6,132 nucleotides of DNA from Methanothrix sp. (GTDB lineage Archaea; Halobacteriota; Methanosarcinia; Methanotrichales; Methanotrichaceae), in NCBI GenBank assembly GCA_028708055.1, contig JAQVZT010000160.1:1-6132 (forward strand), in the 5' to 3' direction. Shown piece after piece: positions 5,572-6,132 of the stretch. Position numbers and translations under genes: made by a program. The notes beneath the pieces are model-generated. The model had not been told where the DNA came from, searched no databases, and worked only from the letters and a program-made list of their open reading frames with translations. The stretch's first letter is position 1. Every line of letters starts with the position of its first letter.

Positions 5572-6132
5572 ATGACTTTTGCATTCTTCCCTGCAGTGGA
5601 CCTGCGAGGCGGCAAGTGCGTGCAGCTGGTCGGCGGCGTGCCGGGAACCGAGGTCGTGGCCCTGGACAATCCTCTCGGCCAGGCGGAACGCTGGGCCGCG
5701 GAAGGCGCAGATCACCTGCACATCATCGATCTGGATGGGGCCATTTTGGGAAAACGGGTCAACGCATCCATCTTAAGCCAGATCGTTAGAAAAATGGATC
5801 TCTTCATTCAGGTTGGTGGCGGCATCCGCACCGAGGAGGACGTGTCGAGCATCCTGGATCTGGGCGTGGACCGAGCGATACTGGGAACTGCTGCCTTGAA
5901 GGACCCGGATATGATCTCCCGCCTCGCCGATCGCCACGGCAGCGAGAGAATCATGGTTGCCCTGGATGTGAGAAAAGGAGATGTGACCACCGAGGGCTGG
6001 CAGAAGACTCTGGGAAAGAAGGCTGTGGAGCTTGGCAGACTCTTTGAAACGAAGGGAGCGGGATCAATTCTCTTTACCAACATCGATGTTGAAGGGCAGC
6101 AAAAGGGAATCGCCCTGCAGCCGACGCGCGAC
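5572..6132 (+). CDS. hisA: Phosphoribosylformimino-AICAR-ribotide isomerase HisA, C-terminus beyond window
   Basis: HisA catalyses the Amadori rearrangement of ProFAR to PRFAR, the fourth step of histidine synthesis, in the cytoplasm. The visible 187 codons cover about three quarters of the usual 240-residue TIM barrel. Seen in order: FFPAVDLRGGKCVQL (residues 5-19) with catalytic Asp10; IIDLDGA (51-57); the phosphate-binding VGGGIR (81-86); ILGTAAL (103-109); ALDVRKG (130-136) with the second catalytic Asp132; and FTNIDVEG (168-175) with Thr169 at the third active-site position. The residue roles follow Thermotoga HisA (Asp8, Asp127, Thr164). AAGGAG lies 5 bases before the ATG, an excellent start. 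The gene is GC-rich and intact as far as visible. No other his gene is seen upstream, so in this genome it is not preceded by a his operon, as is common in methanogens. Confidence 0.97.
   Translation, partial: MTFAFFPAVDLRGGKCVQLVGGVPGTEVVALDNPLGQAERWAAEGADHLHIIDLDGAILGKRVNASILSQIVRKMDLFIQVGGGIRTEEDVSSILDLGVDRAILGTAALKDPDMISRLADRHGSERIMVALDVRKGDVTTEGWQKTLGKKAVELGRLFETKGAGSILFTNIDVEGQQKGIALQPTRD

Noticed and set aside
5289..5789. Plus-strand 166-residue frame spanning the small secreted gene and hisA
   Set aside because: It overlaps two better-supported genes in another frame; its Met-rich start is the Asp-codon repeat read out of frame.

Overview
The window looks like a chromosomal segment of a methanogenic archaeon, most plausibly of the Methanosarcinales and perhaps Methanothrix-like. 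The pointers are a tiny secreted protein with a PGF-CTERM-type archaeal sorting tail, a HisA carrying an 'FTNIDVEG' motif that I associate with methanogens, arginine codons dominated by AGA/AGG, AT-rich TATA-like promoter stretches and clear Shine-Dalgarno sites. The genus is an inference; no marker here fixes it.

Layout. (1) Positions 1-609, minus strand: the C-terminal part of a Csb2-family CRISPR protein (type I-U/I-G), cut off at its 5' side by a stop and AT-rich DNA, and running off the left edge. (2) 610-907: AT-rich non-coding DNA with a TATA-like run and a 17-base inverted repeat. (3) 908-4921, minus strand: three genes in a row. In transcription order they are a CoA-transferase/acetyl-CoA hydrolase fused to a GNAT acetyltransferase (3020-4921), an unrecognised conserved-looking 194-residue protein (2419-3003), and a divergent nitrilase-superfamily protein (908-2380). 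Gaps of 16 and 37 bases suggest one transcript. A possible 40-codon small ORF lies just before the first gene. (4) 4922-5221: a divergent control region with a perfect 16-base palindrome and repeated GATAAT half-sites. (5) 5222-5458, plus strand: a 78-residue, aspartate-rich secreted protein with a PGF-CTERM-like anchor. (6) 5572 to the right edge, plus strand: the first 187 codons of hisA.

How it fits together. The right part (hisA, CoA-transferase/GNAT) reads as GC-rich core genome. The left part (nitrilase-like gene, AT-rich spacer, broken csb2) is visibly poorer in GC and looks like accessory DNA, perhaps the eroded edge of a defence region. No CRISPR array, tRNA, rRNA, transposase or other cas gene is visible. 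The least explained items are the nitrilase-like protein, the 194-residue protein with its C-terminal GASH motif, the csb2 remnant and the acidic mini-protein.
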